NCBI GenBank assembly: GCA_051877515.1
Contig: JBJEIY010000044.1
Location: 1-6,240 of the forward strand
DNA length: 6,240 nucleotides
Direction of reading: 5' to 3'
Source of the DNA: XBB1006 sp051877515
GTDB taxonomy: Bacteria; Bacillota; Clostridia; Lachnospirales; Lachnospiraceae
The translations under genes were made by a program, and so were the position numbers. The notes under the pieces are model-generated. The model was not told where the DNA came from. It searched no databases and was given only the letters and a program-made list of their open reading frames with translations. Shown piece by piece: positions 1 to 6,239 of the stretch (position 1 is the first letter of the stretch; each line of letters opens with the position of its first letter).

Positions 1-11
1 TTTCTTTTCAT
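1..11 (-). CDS. 5' end of an unidentified gene running off the left edge
   Basis: Only the first three complete codons (Met-Lys-Arg) are inside the window, so no function can be given. The start is supported by a strong AGGAAGGAG ribosome binding site at 27-19, which lies 7 bases before the ATG at 11-9. A second in-frame ATG at 17-15 sits only one base after the GGAG and is too close to be the main start. The Met-Lys-Arg beginning is basic, which is compatible with a signal or membrane N-terminus but proves nothing. The gene follows the SpoIID-like gene by 46 bases on the same strand and may be the next member of the operon. Its start region is part of an inverted repeat (10-52). Confidence 0.5.
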
Positions 12-52
12 ATCCATACTCCTTCCTTAGGTTCTACCTGTAGTATGGACAT
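10..52 (-). promoter_or_regulatory. Inverted repeat covering the start region of the downstream gene
   Basis: Read on the minus strand, ATGTCCATACT (52-42) can pair with AGTATGGATAT (20-10). This gives an 11-bp stem with one G-U pair and a 21-base loop. Within the loop, AGGT and ACCT can form a small 4-bp hairpin. The outer 3' arm contains the end of the ribosome binding site and the first two bases of the ATG at 11-9, while the AGGAAGG core is in the loop. No T tract follows, so it is not an intrinsic terminator. It could limit translation of the downstream gene or be an mRNA processing or stability element. The pairing is seen in the sequence; any regulatory role is inferred. Confidence 0.4.
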
Positions 53-57
53 AAAAA

Positions 58-846
58 TCACTCTTCATTCTGACATAATTTTATATTTTTAAAAAAGTAT
101 GACAGTATTTCCTCCGCATTCTTTCCCTCTTTGGCAAGTGTGTTCGCCTTATTCTGACTAAGACCCAGTCCATGTCCCACACCCTTGGTCACAACGCGGA
201 CTTTCTTTTCTACATCAGCTGTATAAAAGCATGCTGATGGAAGATGATACTTTTCCCGAAACTCTTCCCCCGTCATAATCATGGTGTTAATTCTTACTTT
301 TTCCACATAACCACTTCGAAATCTGCTTAGAATCTCCACATTCCCACCTAATTCTTCCGTGGAAAAATAGAATACCTTCAGATAATCTTTCGCCAGAATA
401 TCTTCCGGACAAGACACGCTTTTCAGATAATCCGCTGCTGCATCTGTAATCTCACCGGCTTCTCTGGTGGATCCACAGCTTATCCTATGATAAGGCAGTT
501 CTTTTACTTCGTTTCCCACTTTTGCAATGATTCCTGTGGTTTCCTCCACCGCCTGCCGGAATTCTTCATATACTTTTCCGGTGGTATCTTTCTCTAAAAA
601 ATCCTTTAAGCGCATCAGATCATCCTGTGATTCTTCCGGATGCAGTGTCAGATTCGTCCGGATCAGGATTGCCTGCGCTTTTAATGCCTCCTTTTCTGCA
701 TTCCGATCGATCTTTGCAATTAAACCCAGCAGGACCTGTTCTTCCAATGAATCGGTATCCTTCATAAAAAAAGCTCCTGTTAATGGAATCATCACTAACA
801 GGAGGTAAATACAAACGATATATTTCATGGATTGTATTTTTTTCAT
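58..846 (-). CDS. SpoIID/LytB-family sporulation cell-wall protein (spoIID-like), divergent
   Basis: This 262-residue protein has an N-terminal membrane anchor (about residues 8-27) and then a SpoIID/LytB domain. Recognisable parts are EALKAQAILIRT (53-64), matching the family's ALKAQAVAARTY motif; the segment around HRISCGSTREA (120-130), in place of the usual HSTSGG-type motif; and GVGHGLGLSQ (222-231), the GHGxGxSQ hallmark, followed by a typical C-terminal ILSYFF helix. SpoIID is a peptidoglycan lytic transglycosylase that works with SpoIIM and SpoIIP during forespore engulfment in the mother cell. This protein is shorter than Bacillus SpoIID (about 340 residues). In place of the family's conserved Glu-Met-Pro motif, just before ALKAQA, it reads AKID (44-47), so activity is uncertain. 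The start has AGGAGA at 857-852, five bases before ATG. It follows rsmA by 19 bases. It may be a paralogue rather than the main SpoIID. Confidence 0.8.
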   Translation of the reverse strand: MKKIQSMKYIVCIYLLLVMIPLTGAFFMKDTDSLEEQVLLGLIAKIDRNAEKEALKAQAILIRTNLTLHPEESQDDLMRLKDFLEKDTTGKVYEEFRQAVEETTGIIAKVGNEVKELPYHRISCGSTREAGEITDAAADYLKSVSCPEDILAKDYLKVFYFSTEELGGNVEILSRFRSGYVEKVRINTMIMTGEEFREKYHLPSACFYTADVEKKVRVVTKGVGHGLGLSQNKANTLAKEGKNAEEILSYFFKNIKLCQNEE

Positions 847-865
847 AAAAATCTCCTGTCCTACA

Positions 866-1762
866 TTATATATTAGACTTTGAGATTTTATGAATGGTTT
901 CTTTTTTTTCTATGATTTTATCCGTCAAAACAGCAAACTGTTCCAGTGTTAACGCCTCTCCCCGAATGGTAGGAGACAGCTCCATCTGCTCAAGGATCTC
1001 TAACAACTTCTCTTTCGATACCGGGATCCCACCATTGATCAGGCTGTTGGTCAATGTTTTCCTTCGCTGGTTAAAAGAAGCCCGGATAATGCGAAACAGC
1101 ATTTCTTCATTCTCCACTATTACCGGTGGTTCTTCAAATCGGGTGAGACGGATCACTGCCGAACCCACCTTCGGCCGGGGCATGAAACAGTTCGGTGGCA
1201 CATTTGCCACAATCTGCGGTTGTGCAAAATACTGTACGGCCAGAGACAAGGCACCATAGTCCTTGGTCCCCGGTCCTGCCTGCATGCGATCCGCTACCTC
1301 TTTTTGCACCATGATCGTAATGCTGCTTAAAGGCACCCGGCTCTCAAACAGACCCATAATAATGGGTGTGGTAATGTAATAGGGCAGATTTGCCACCACT
1401 TTAATGGGACGACCTGCATTTCTTTCCTCTACCAATTGATTGATATCTACTTTTAAAATATCCTCATTGATCACGGATACATTACTATATTCCGAAAGGG
1501 TATCCTCTAAGATGGGAATCAGGTTCTTATCAATCTCTACTGCCACTACTTCACGGGCATTTTCACACAGATACTGTGTCATGGTTCCGATTCCCGGACC
1601 AATCTCTAACACAAGGTCTTCTTTGGTGATTTCTGCTGCCTTTATGATGCGGTCTAACACCGAAGTATCTATAAGAAAATTCTGACCAAATTTCTTCTGA
1701 AAATTAAAATCGTATTTTTGAAGAACGGCAATGGTATTTGCCGGTACGCCAAGTTTTGCCAT
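866..1762 (-). CDS. rsmA: 16S rRNA (adenine(1518)-N6/adenine(1519)-N6)-dimethyltransferase RsmA (KsgA)
   Basis: RsmA uses S-adenosylmethionine to dimethylate two adjacent adenines near the 3' end of 16S rRNA, late in small-subunit assembly. Its loss classically gives kasugamycin resistance. The 298-residue protein has the family length and all landmarks in order: FGQNFL (25-30), the SAM-binding EIGPGIGT (53-60), the acidic ribose-binding VEID (76-79), NEDIL (99-103), the catalytic NLPYY (125-129), FMPRPKV (193-199) and the C-terminal SFNQRRKTLTNSL (229-241) of the helical rRNA-binding domain. The ATG at 1762 is preceded by AAGGAGA with four bases of spacing. That site overlaps the region of the tatD stop codon, only 12 bases upstream, so translational coupling is likely. 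In Bacillus subtilis ribonuclease M5 (rnmV) lies directly before this gene; here it does not. Confidence 0.97.
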   Translation of the reverse strand: MAKLGVPANTIAVLQKYDFNFQKKFGQNFLIDTSVLDRIIKAAEITKEDLVLEIGPGIGTMTQYLCENAREVVAVEIDKNLIPILEDTLSEYSNVSVINEDILKVDINQLVEERNAGRPIKVVANLPYYITTPIIMGLFESRVPLSSITIMVQKEVADRMQAGPGTKDYGALSLAVQYFAQPQIVANVPPNCFMPRPKVGSAVIRLTRFEEPPVIVENEEMLFRIIRASFNQRRKTLTNSLINGGIPVSKEKLLEILEQMELSPTIRGEALTLEQFAVLTDKIIEKKETIHKISKSNI

Positions 1763-1774
1763 CGTTTCTCCTTT

Positions 1775-2557
1775 TTAATCTTCCTGGGTTATGCCATATA
1801 CACGACATGCATTATCAAATGTGATCCGTTCCACTTCTTGTCCACTCACACCCTTTAATTCGGCAATCTTATCCACAATATAGGGCAGGTATAACGATGA
1901 ATTCCGCTGTCCCCGATAGGGCTCCGGCGCCATATAAGGGCAGTCTGTTTCCACCACAATGCGTTCCAGGGGAATCTCTTCCACCACCTGTTTTAATACC
2001 CGTGCATTTTTAAAAGTGACCACACCGCCCACACCAATATAATATCCCATTTTGATAAATTCTACAGCCATTTCCGGAGAATAACTGTAACAGTGGATAA
2101 TACCCGGGTTATCCCGCTTTGGCTCTTTTTTCAGGATCTCCATGGTATCTGCGGCGGCATCTCTGGAATGGATGATCACCGGCAGACCCACTTCCCGGGA
2201 TAGTTTTAACTGCTGCCGGAATATTTCCTGCTGCTGTTTTCTTACCTCTTCGTCCTTTTCCCAGTAATAGTCTAATCCGATCTCTCCAATGGCAACTACT
2301 TTTTCATCTTCTGCCATTTTTTTTAAATCTTCATAAGAATCCGGAGCCAGACACCGGATTTCACTGGGATGTACTCCTACTGCTGCATACATGTGGGAAT
2401 AGGTATGTGCCAGCTGCACACTTTTGCGGGAGGTTTCCATCGTGGCTCCCGCATTTACAACGATTCCAATTCCAGCAGAAAAAATCTCCCGAAGGAGATT
2501 TTCTCTGTCATCATCATATTGTTCATCTTCATAATGTGCGTGTGTTTCAAAAATCAT
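1775..2557 (-). CDS. TatD-family metal-dependent hydrolase (YabD-type putative DNase)
   Basis: This is a 260-residue TIM-barrel amidohydrolase-like enzyme of the TatD family. Characterised relatives are Mg2+-dependent 3'-5' exonucleases or endonucleases, and some family members act as D-aminoacyl-tRNA deacylases, so the substrate is not settled by sequence. The metal ligands are visible: HAH at 6-8, Glu92 in GEIGLDYYW, His130 in IIHSRDA, His155 in IIHCYSYS and Asp205 in VVETDCPYMAP. GVHP (61-64) and the EPYRGQRNSS segment (212-221) are further signatures. Length is normal and no key residue is missing. The ATG directly abuts the metG stop codon (TAA then ATG, no gap), with GAGG eight bases before it inside the end of metG. 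Its place between metG and rsmA matches yabD in Bacillus, where it is called a putative DNase. The family call is firm; the biochemical role is inferred. Confidence 0.93.
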   Translation of the reverse strand: MIFETHAHYEDEQYDDDRENLLREIFSAGIGIVVNAGATMETSRKSVQLAHTYSHMYAAVGVHPSEIRCLAPDSYEDLKKMAEDEKVVAIGEIGLDYYWEKDEEVRKQQQEIFRQQLKLSREVGLPVIIHSRDAAADTMEILKKEPKRDNPGIIHCYSYSPEMAVEFIKMGYYIGVGGVVTFKNARVLKQVVEEIPLERIVVETDCPYMAPEPYRGQRNSSLYLPYIVDKIAELKGVSGQEVERITFDNACRVYGITQED

Positions 2558-4528
2558 TTAACCGACCTCTGCACCGGGTTTGATATCCTTATCCGGAACC
2601 ATTACAAAAACATGATCTTCATCATCTTCTGCCGACAGGATCATTCCCTGACTCTCCATTCCGGCAATCATACGGGGTTCTAAGTTCACAAGAACCATCA
2701 CATTCTTGCCCACCATCTCTTCCGGAGAATAGTACTTTTTAATTCCGGACAGGATCTGCTTTACTTCATTTCCAATCTGAACCTTAAATAACAGTAACTT
2801 CTTGCTCTTTGGCACTTCCTCACAGGAAAGCACTTTTCCGATCCGGAACTGTAATTTATCAAAATCCTCATAGGTAACCGTTGGTTTTGCTTCCACATCC
2901 ATTCCCGCTACCTGTCCGTCGTCTGCTTTTTCTTCTTCGTGAGAACCATATAATTCTTCTACTTTTGCCAATACCTCTGCCTCATCCAGACGGGCAAATA
3001 ATATCTCCGGTTTGTCAGTCACTGTGTTGCCGCTTGGATACAATCCAAATTGATCCAGAGTCTCATATTCTCTGGGCTCTACACAAAGCTGACTTAAGAT
3101 CTTCTCCGATGTTTCTGTCATGAAGCTGCGCAGAAGATTTGCTCCGATGCTGATGCTTTCGGTTAAGTTATATAAAACCGTAGCCAGACGGTCTTTGGTC
3201 GCTTCGTCTTTTGCCAGCACCCAGGGTGTCGTCTCATCAATATACTTATTGCAGCGTTTGAATAAGTTAAAAATCTCAGTGAGAGCATCGGCTACCCGAA
3301 GCTCTTCCATTTTCTCTTCTACCTTCGCTCTGGTTCCGGTAACAACGGCTTTTAAGTCCTCATCCACCGGTTCTGCAACGCCTTTATCTTCTACCACGCC
3401 GCCAAAATATTTATTACTCATGGAAACCGTCCGGTTCACCAGATTACCCAGTGTATTGGCCAGGTCGGAATTGGTACGCTCTACCACCAGCTCCCAGGTA
3501 ATATTTCCGTCATTATCAAATGGCATCTCATGTAATACGAAATAACGTACTGCATCCACACCAAACATCTCTACCAACTGATCGGCATAGATTACATTTC
3601 CCTTGGATTTGCTCATTTTTCCGCCACCCATGAGTAACCAGGGATGACCGAATACCTGCTTTGGCAGCGGAATATCCAATGCCATCAGGAAGATCGGCCA
3701 GTAAATGGTATGGAAACGGATGATATCTTTTCCAATCAAATGCAGATCTGCCGGCCAGTTTTTATGAAATAACTCTGTAGAATCTCCATCTGCATCATAT
3801 CCGATCTTGGTGATATAGTTGGTCAGAGCATCCAGCCATACATAAACCACATGCTTTGGATCAAAATCCACCGGGATGCCCCAGCTAAATGAGGTCCTGG
3901 ATACACACAGATCCTGCAGACCCGGAAGCAGGAAATTGTTCATCATTTCGTTTTTCCGTGCAACCGGCTGAATAAATTCCGGATGGGTATTGATATGCTC
4001 AATCAGACGATCTGCGTATTTGCTCATTTTGAAGAAGTATGCTTCCTCCCTGGTCTGGACTACTTCCCTGCCACAGTCCGGGCATTTTCCGTCCACCAGC
4101 TGAGACTCGGTAAAGAAAGACTCACAGGGCGTACAATACAATCCTTCGTAATGTCCCTTATAAATATCTCCCTGATCATACAGTTTCTTAAAGATCTTCT
4201 GAACCTGTTTTTCATGATCTTCATCCGTGGTGCGGACAAAACTGTCATAGGAAGTGTTCATCATATCCCAGATCCGCTTTACTTCTCCGGCCACCTCATC
4301 TACATACTGTTTTGGGGTTACTCCTTTATCTTCCGCTTTCATCTGTATCTTCTGACCGTGCTCATCCGTTCCGGTCTGAAAATACACATCATAGCCTTCT
4401 TCCCGCTTAAATCTGGCAATGGCATCTGCCAATACGATCTCATAAGTATTACCGATATGCGGCTTTCCTGAAGTATAAGCAATGGCCGTTGTCAGATAAT
4501 ATTTTCCGCGTTTACATTTATCACACAT
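2558..4528 (-). CDS. metG: Methionyl-tRNA synthetase with C-terminal Trbp111-type tRNA-binding domain
   Basis: MetG charges tRNA-Met with methionine in the cytoplasm using ATP. With the ATG at 4528 the protein has 656 residues. The class I catalytic core shows PHIGN (23-27, the HIGH-type motif), a zinc knuckle with two CxxC pairs (Cys132/135 and Cys149/152), WLDAL in the active-site region, and KMSKS (304-308). An anticodon-binding helical domain follows. After a linker, from about 553 to the end, comes an OB-fold tRNA-binding domain of Trbp111/EMAP type (FRIGKV, ILSGIKKYY, NLEPRMIAGMESQGM), known to aid dimerisation and tRNA binding. An in-frame TTG at 4534 would add two residues but is only two bases from the AAGGAG, so ATG is preferred. 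The gene starts 18 bases after the antiporter stop. The N-terminus carries an extra CxxC (residues 2-5). Confidence 0.97.
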   Translation of the reverse strand: MCDKCKRGKYYLTTAIAYTSGKPHIGNTYEIVLADAIARFKREEGYDVYFQTGTDEHGQKIQMKAEDKGVTPKQYVDEVAGEVKRIWDMMNTSYDSFVRTTDEDHEKQVQKIFKKLYDQGDIYKGHYEGLYCTPCESFFTESQLVDGKCPDCGREVVQTREEAYFFKMSKYADRLIEHINTHPEFIQPVARKNEMMNNFLLPGLQDLCVSRTSFSWGIPVDFDPKHVVYVWLDALTNYITKIGYDADGDSTELFHKNWPADLHLIGKDIIRFHTIYWPIFLMALDIPLPKQVFGHPWLLMGGGKMSKSKGNVIYADQLVEMFGVDAVRYFVLHEMPFDNDGNITWELVVERTNSDLANTLGNLVNRTVSMSNKYFGGVVEDKGVAEPVDEDLKAVVTGTRAKVEEKMEELRVADALTEIFNLFKRCNKYIDETTPWVLAKDEATKDRLATVLYNLTESISIGANLLRSFMTETSEKILSQLCVEPREYETLDQFGLYPSGNTVTDKPEILFARLDEAEVLAKVEELYGSHEEEKADDGQVAGMDVEAKPTVTYEDFDKLQFRIGKVLSCEEVPKSKKLLLFKVQIGNEVKQILSGIKKYYSPEEMVGKNVMVLVNLEPRMIAGMESQGMILSAEDDEDHVFVMVPDKDIKPGAEVG

Positions 4529-4536
4529 AGACAACT

Positions 4537-4542
4537 CTCCTT
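4537..4542 (-). promoter_or_regulatory. Ribosome binding site that fixes the metG start
   Basis: AAGGAG lies 8 bases before the ATG at 4528 but only 2 bases before the in-frame TTG at 4534. Normal spacing is about 5 to 10 bases, so the site selects the ATG and rules against the longer TTG-initiated form. It sits just after the stop codon of the antiporter gene (4549-4547). Confidence 0.85.
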
Positions 4543-4546
4543 TTTA

Positions 4547-5488
4547 TTATCTTAAACAAGTATACACGATAAATCCAAGATACACAAGCAACATCACGAT
4601 TCCTTGCGTTTTACTGATCTTTTTATCCTTGATGGTAAAAGCAAATACCAGCAGGCTCATGATTGTCATGGCGATCAGATCTATGATGTTCGCCCCAATC
4701 ACTTCAACCGGACTGATGGCTGCTGCCACACCAAGTACCAAAAGAACATTAAAAATATTGGAACCGATCACATTTCCCAATGCCATGTCCACTTCATTTT
4801 TTCTGGCTGCCACGATGGATGTAACCAACTCCGGAAGTGAAGTTCCGCAAGCCACAATGGTAAGTCCCACCAGGGTCTGGCTCATGCCGAAGCGGATGGC
4901 AATACGGGATGCACTGTCTACCACCAGATCGCCGCCTCCGGCAATGGCTACGGCTCCGATCAGAATATAGAATACACAGATATAAGTGGGGATATCCTTA
5001 ATCTGCTCTATCTCATCTTCTCCCTCGGTCAATTCCTTTCGCTGCCTGAGTCCGGAGATTACCATATAGTACAAAAACAGGCCAAAAACCACCAACAGGA
5101 TCAGACCTTCGATTCTTCCTACCTGCATTCCTGTTACTCCTAATCCCAGCAGAAGGATCCCCACCAAAATGGAAAAAGGAAACTCTTTCTTTAAAGTCCC
5201 CATTGCTATGGTCAGGGGCACCATTAAGGCACATATGCCACACACCACCATTAGATTAAACATATTGGAACCTACAACGTTACTGATGGCAAGCTCATTG
5301 GAGTTTTTTACGGATGCGGCAATACTTACCGCACACTCCGGAGCGCTGGTACCCATGGCCACAATGGTCATACCGATAATAAAAGAGGGTACTTTCAATT
5401 TTTTTGCAACAGAAGCGCTTCCTTCCACAAAATAATCGGCGCCTTTGATCAGCAAAACAAAACCAACAATCAAAATTAAATAATCCAT
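4547..5488 (-). CDS. Calcium/sodium antiporter, CaCA superfamily (YrbG type)
   Basis: This 313-residue integral membrane protein consists of two homologous halves, the inverted alpha-repeat design of cation/Ca2+ exchangers. Repeat one has GMTIVAMGTSAPE (39-51) and GSNMFN (73-78). Repeat two has GLTIVACGTSLPE (208-220) and GSNIFN (242-247). The glutamates Glu51 and Glu220 correspond to the Ca2+-binding residues of this superfamily. About ten hydrophobic segments are visible, and a hydrophilic, largely acidic loop (about 148-166) joins the halves. Members swap Na+, H+ or K+ for Ca2+ or related cations; the ion used here cannot be read from sequence. The ATG at 5488 has AAAAGGAG seven bases upstream and follows mntP by 20 bases. 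Together with mntP it makes a divalent-cation export pair. Family and architecture are secure; substrate is inferred. Confidence 0.92.
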   Translation of the reverse strand: MDYLILIVGFVLLIKGADYFVEGSASVAKKLKVPSFIIGMTIVAMGTSAPECAVSIAASVKNSNELAISNVVGSNMFNLMVVCGICALMVPLTIAMGTLKKEFPFSILVGILLLGLGVTGMQVGRIEGLILLVVFGLFLYYMVISGLRQRKELTEGEDEIEQIKDIPTYICVFYILIGAVAIAGGGDLVVDSASRIAIRFGMSQTLVGLTIVACGTSLPELVTSIVAARKNEVDMALGNVIGSNIFNVLLVLGVAAAISPVEVIGANIIDLIAMTIMSLLVFAFTIKDKKISKTQGIVMLLVYLGFIVYTCLR

Positions 5489-5508
5489 CTTTCCACTCCT
5501 TTTTATAC

Positions 5509-6096
5509 CTATAAACTCAGAATTCCCAAATGCTCCAATAATATTTTTAATCCAATTAGAATTAAGATCACACCACCGGTAATCTGGGCTCCTTTTTCAA
5601 ACCGGCTGCCAAATAAAAACCCAATCAGAACCCCTGCGTAGGAGATCACAAATGTTACAATACCGATCACCGAAATTGCTAATCCGATATTGACCCCCAG
5701 AAACGCCAGACTCACACCTACTGCCAGCGCATCGATACTGGTCGCGATTGCCAGTAAAAACAACTCTTTGAAGTCTAATTTTTCATTTTCTTCTGTCTGG
5801 CAGGAGGAACAGGGAGGCTCCTCTCCCCGGAATGTTTCTACCAGCATTTTTCCACCGATCAACACAAGTAGTACAAAAGCAATCCAATGATCAATGTTTT
5901 CAATGCTGGACGCAAAACTCCGGCCTGCTAACCAGCCGATAAGCGGCATGATGGCCTGAAAGATCCCGAAGAAGAATGCAATGATAAATGCATGCATGTG
6001 ATTGATCTTCTTCATACCCAGTCCCTTACAAATGGATACGGCAAACGCATCCATTGCCAGACCAACTCCGATAAATCCTAATTCCAATATTCCCAT
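5509..6096 (-). CDS. mntP: Manganese efflux pump MntP
   Basis: MntP (formerly YebN, DUF204) exports Mn2+ across the cytoplasmic membrane and protects against manganese overload. The 195-residue protein has the usual size and six hydrophobic segments (about 5-25, 36-58, 68-88, 112-134, 139-161, 172-192) arranged as two related three-helix halves. The paired motifs GLAMDAFAVS (12-21, Asp16) and ATSIDALAVGVSLAF (118-132, Asp122) supply the conserved intramembrane aspartates. The loop between the halves (about 89-110) holds a CSSC pair (Cys96, Cys99) in a charged stretch. The ATG at 6096 is preceded by GAGG with eight bases of spacing. No convincing sigma-A promoter is visible in the 66 bases between the hairpin at 6163-6202 and the start, so transcription may come from outside the window. 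Confidence 0.95.
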   Translation of the reverse strand: MGILELGFIGVGLAMDAFAVSICKGLGMKKINHMHAFIIAFFFGIFQAIMPLIGWLAGRSFASSIENIDHWIAFVLLVLIGGKMLVETFRGEEPPCSSCQTEENEKLDFKELFLLAIATSIDALAVGVSLAFLGVNIGLAISVIGIVTFVISYAGVLIGFLFGSRFEKGAQITGGVILILIGLKILLEHLGILSL

Positions 6097-6162
6097 GTTT
6101 CGTTCCTCGTTCCGTCGTTTTTAAATGCATTTTCAGGAAGCATTCCGGCTCTATGGCGATTT

Positions 6163-6202
6163 AAAAAAACTCATGTATGTTCCTATAAGAACATACATGA
6201 GT
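6163..6202 (-). terminator. Intrinsic terminator hairpin upstream of mntP
   Basis: On the minus strand ACTCATGTATGTTC (6202-6189) pairs perfectly with GAACATACATGAGT (6182-6169), giving a 14-bp stem and a 6-base loop. A run of seven T residues (6169-6163) follows, the first of which is in the stem. On the plus strand no comparable T run follows the hairpin, so termination is expected only in the direction of mntP. It starts one base after the TGA at 6204. It may end an upstream gene, or be a regulated terminator in the mntP leader; the window edge prevents a decision. Confidence 0.85.
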
Positions 6203-6203
6203 C

Positions 6204-6239
6204 TCATTCTTTACGATTTGCCAGGTCTACATCAGACCA
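6204..6239 (-). CDS. Possible C-terminal end of an upstream gene (partial)
   Basis: An open frame enters from the right edge and reads WSDVDLANRKE before a TGA at 6206-6204, one base before the terminator hairpin. The codons used (CTG, GCA, GAA, AAA) resemble those of the neighbouring genes, and a stop codon directly before a terminator is a typical gene end. The family cannot be recognised from eleven residues. The other two minus-strand frames are closed within these bases. It could equally be untranslated leader RNA that happens to be open in one frame. Confidence 0.35.
   Translation of the reverse strand, partial: WSDVDLANRKE

Noticed and set aside
527..4970. Several plus-strand open frames of 60 to 160 codons opposite the minus-strand genes (for example 894-1259, 3120-3545, 3983-4471).
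   Set aside because: They lie wholly within well-supported genes of recognised families, show no family resemblance or sensible domain structure, and are explained as mirror frames of coding sequence.
6100..6115. Tandem GGAACGA repeat just before mntP.
   Set aside because: Two 7-base copies around a ribosome binding site can arise by chance and show no further copies.
6100..6162. Possible sigma-A promoter for mntP with a TTTAAA-like -10 box.
   Set aside because: No acceptable -35 box is found 16 to 18 bases upstream, and the -10 match is only four of six.
6221..6237. Small hairpin GGTCT/AGACC with a five-base loop near the right edge.
   Set aside because: Five base pairs inside a likely reading frame is too little to support an RNA element; it is mentioned only because of the possible leader upstream of mntP.
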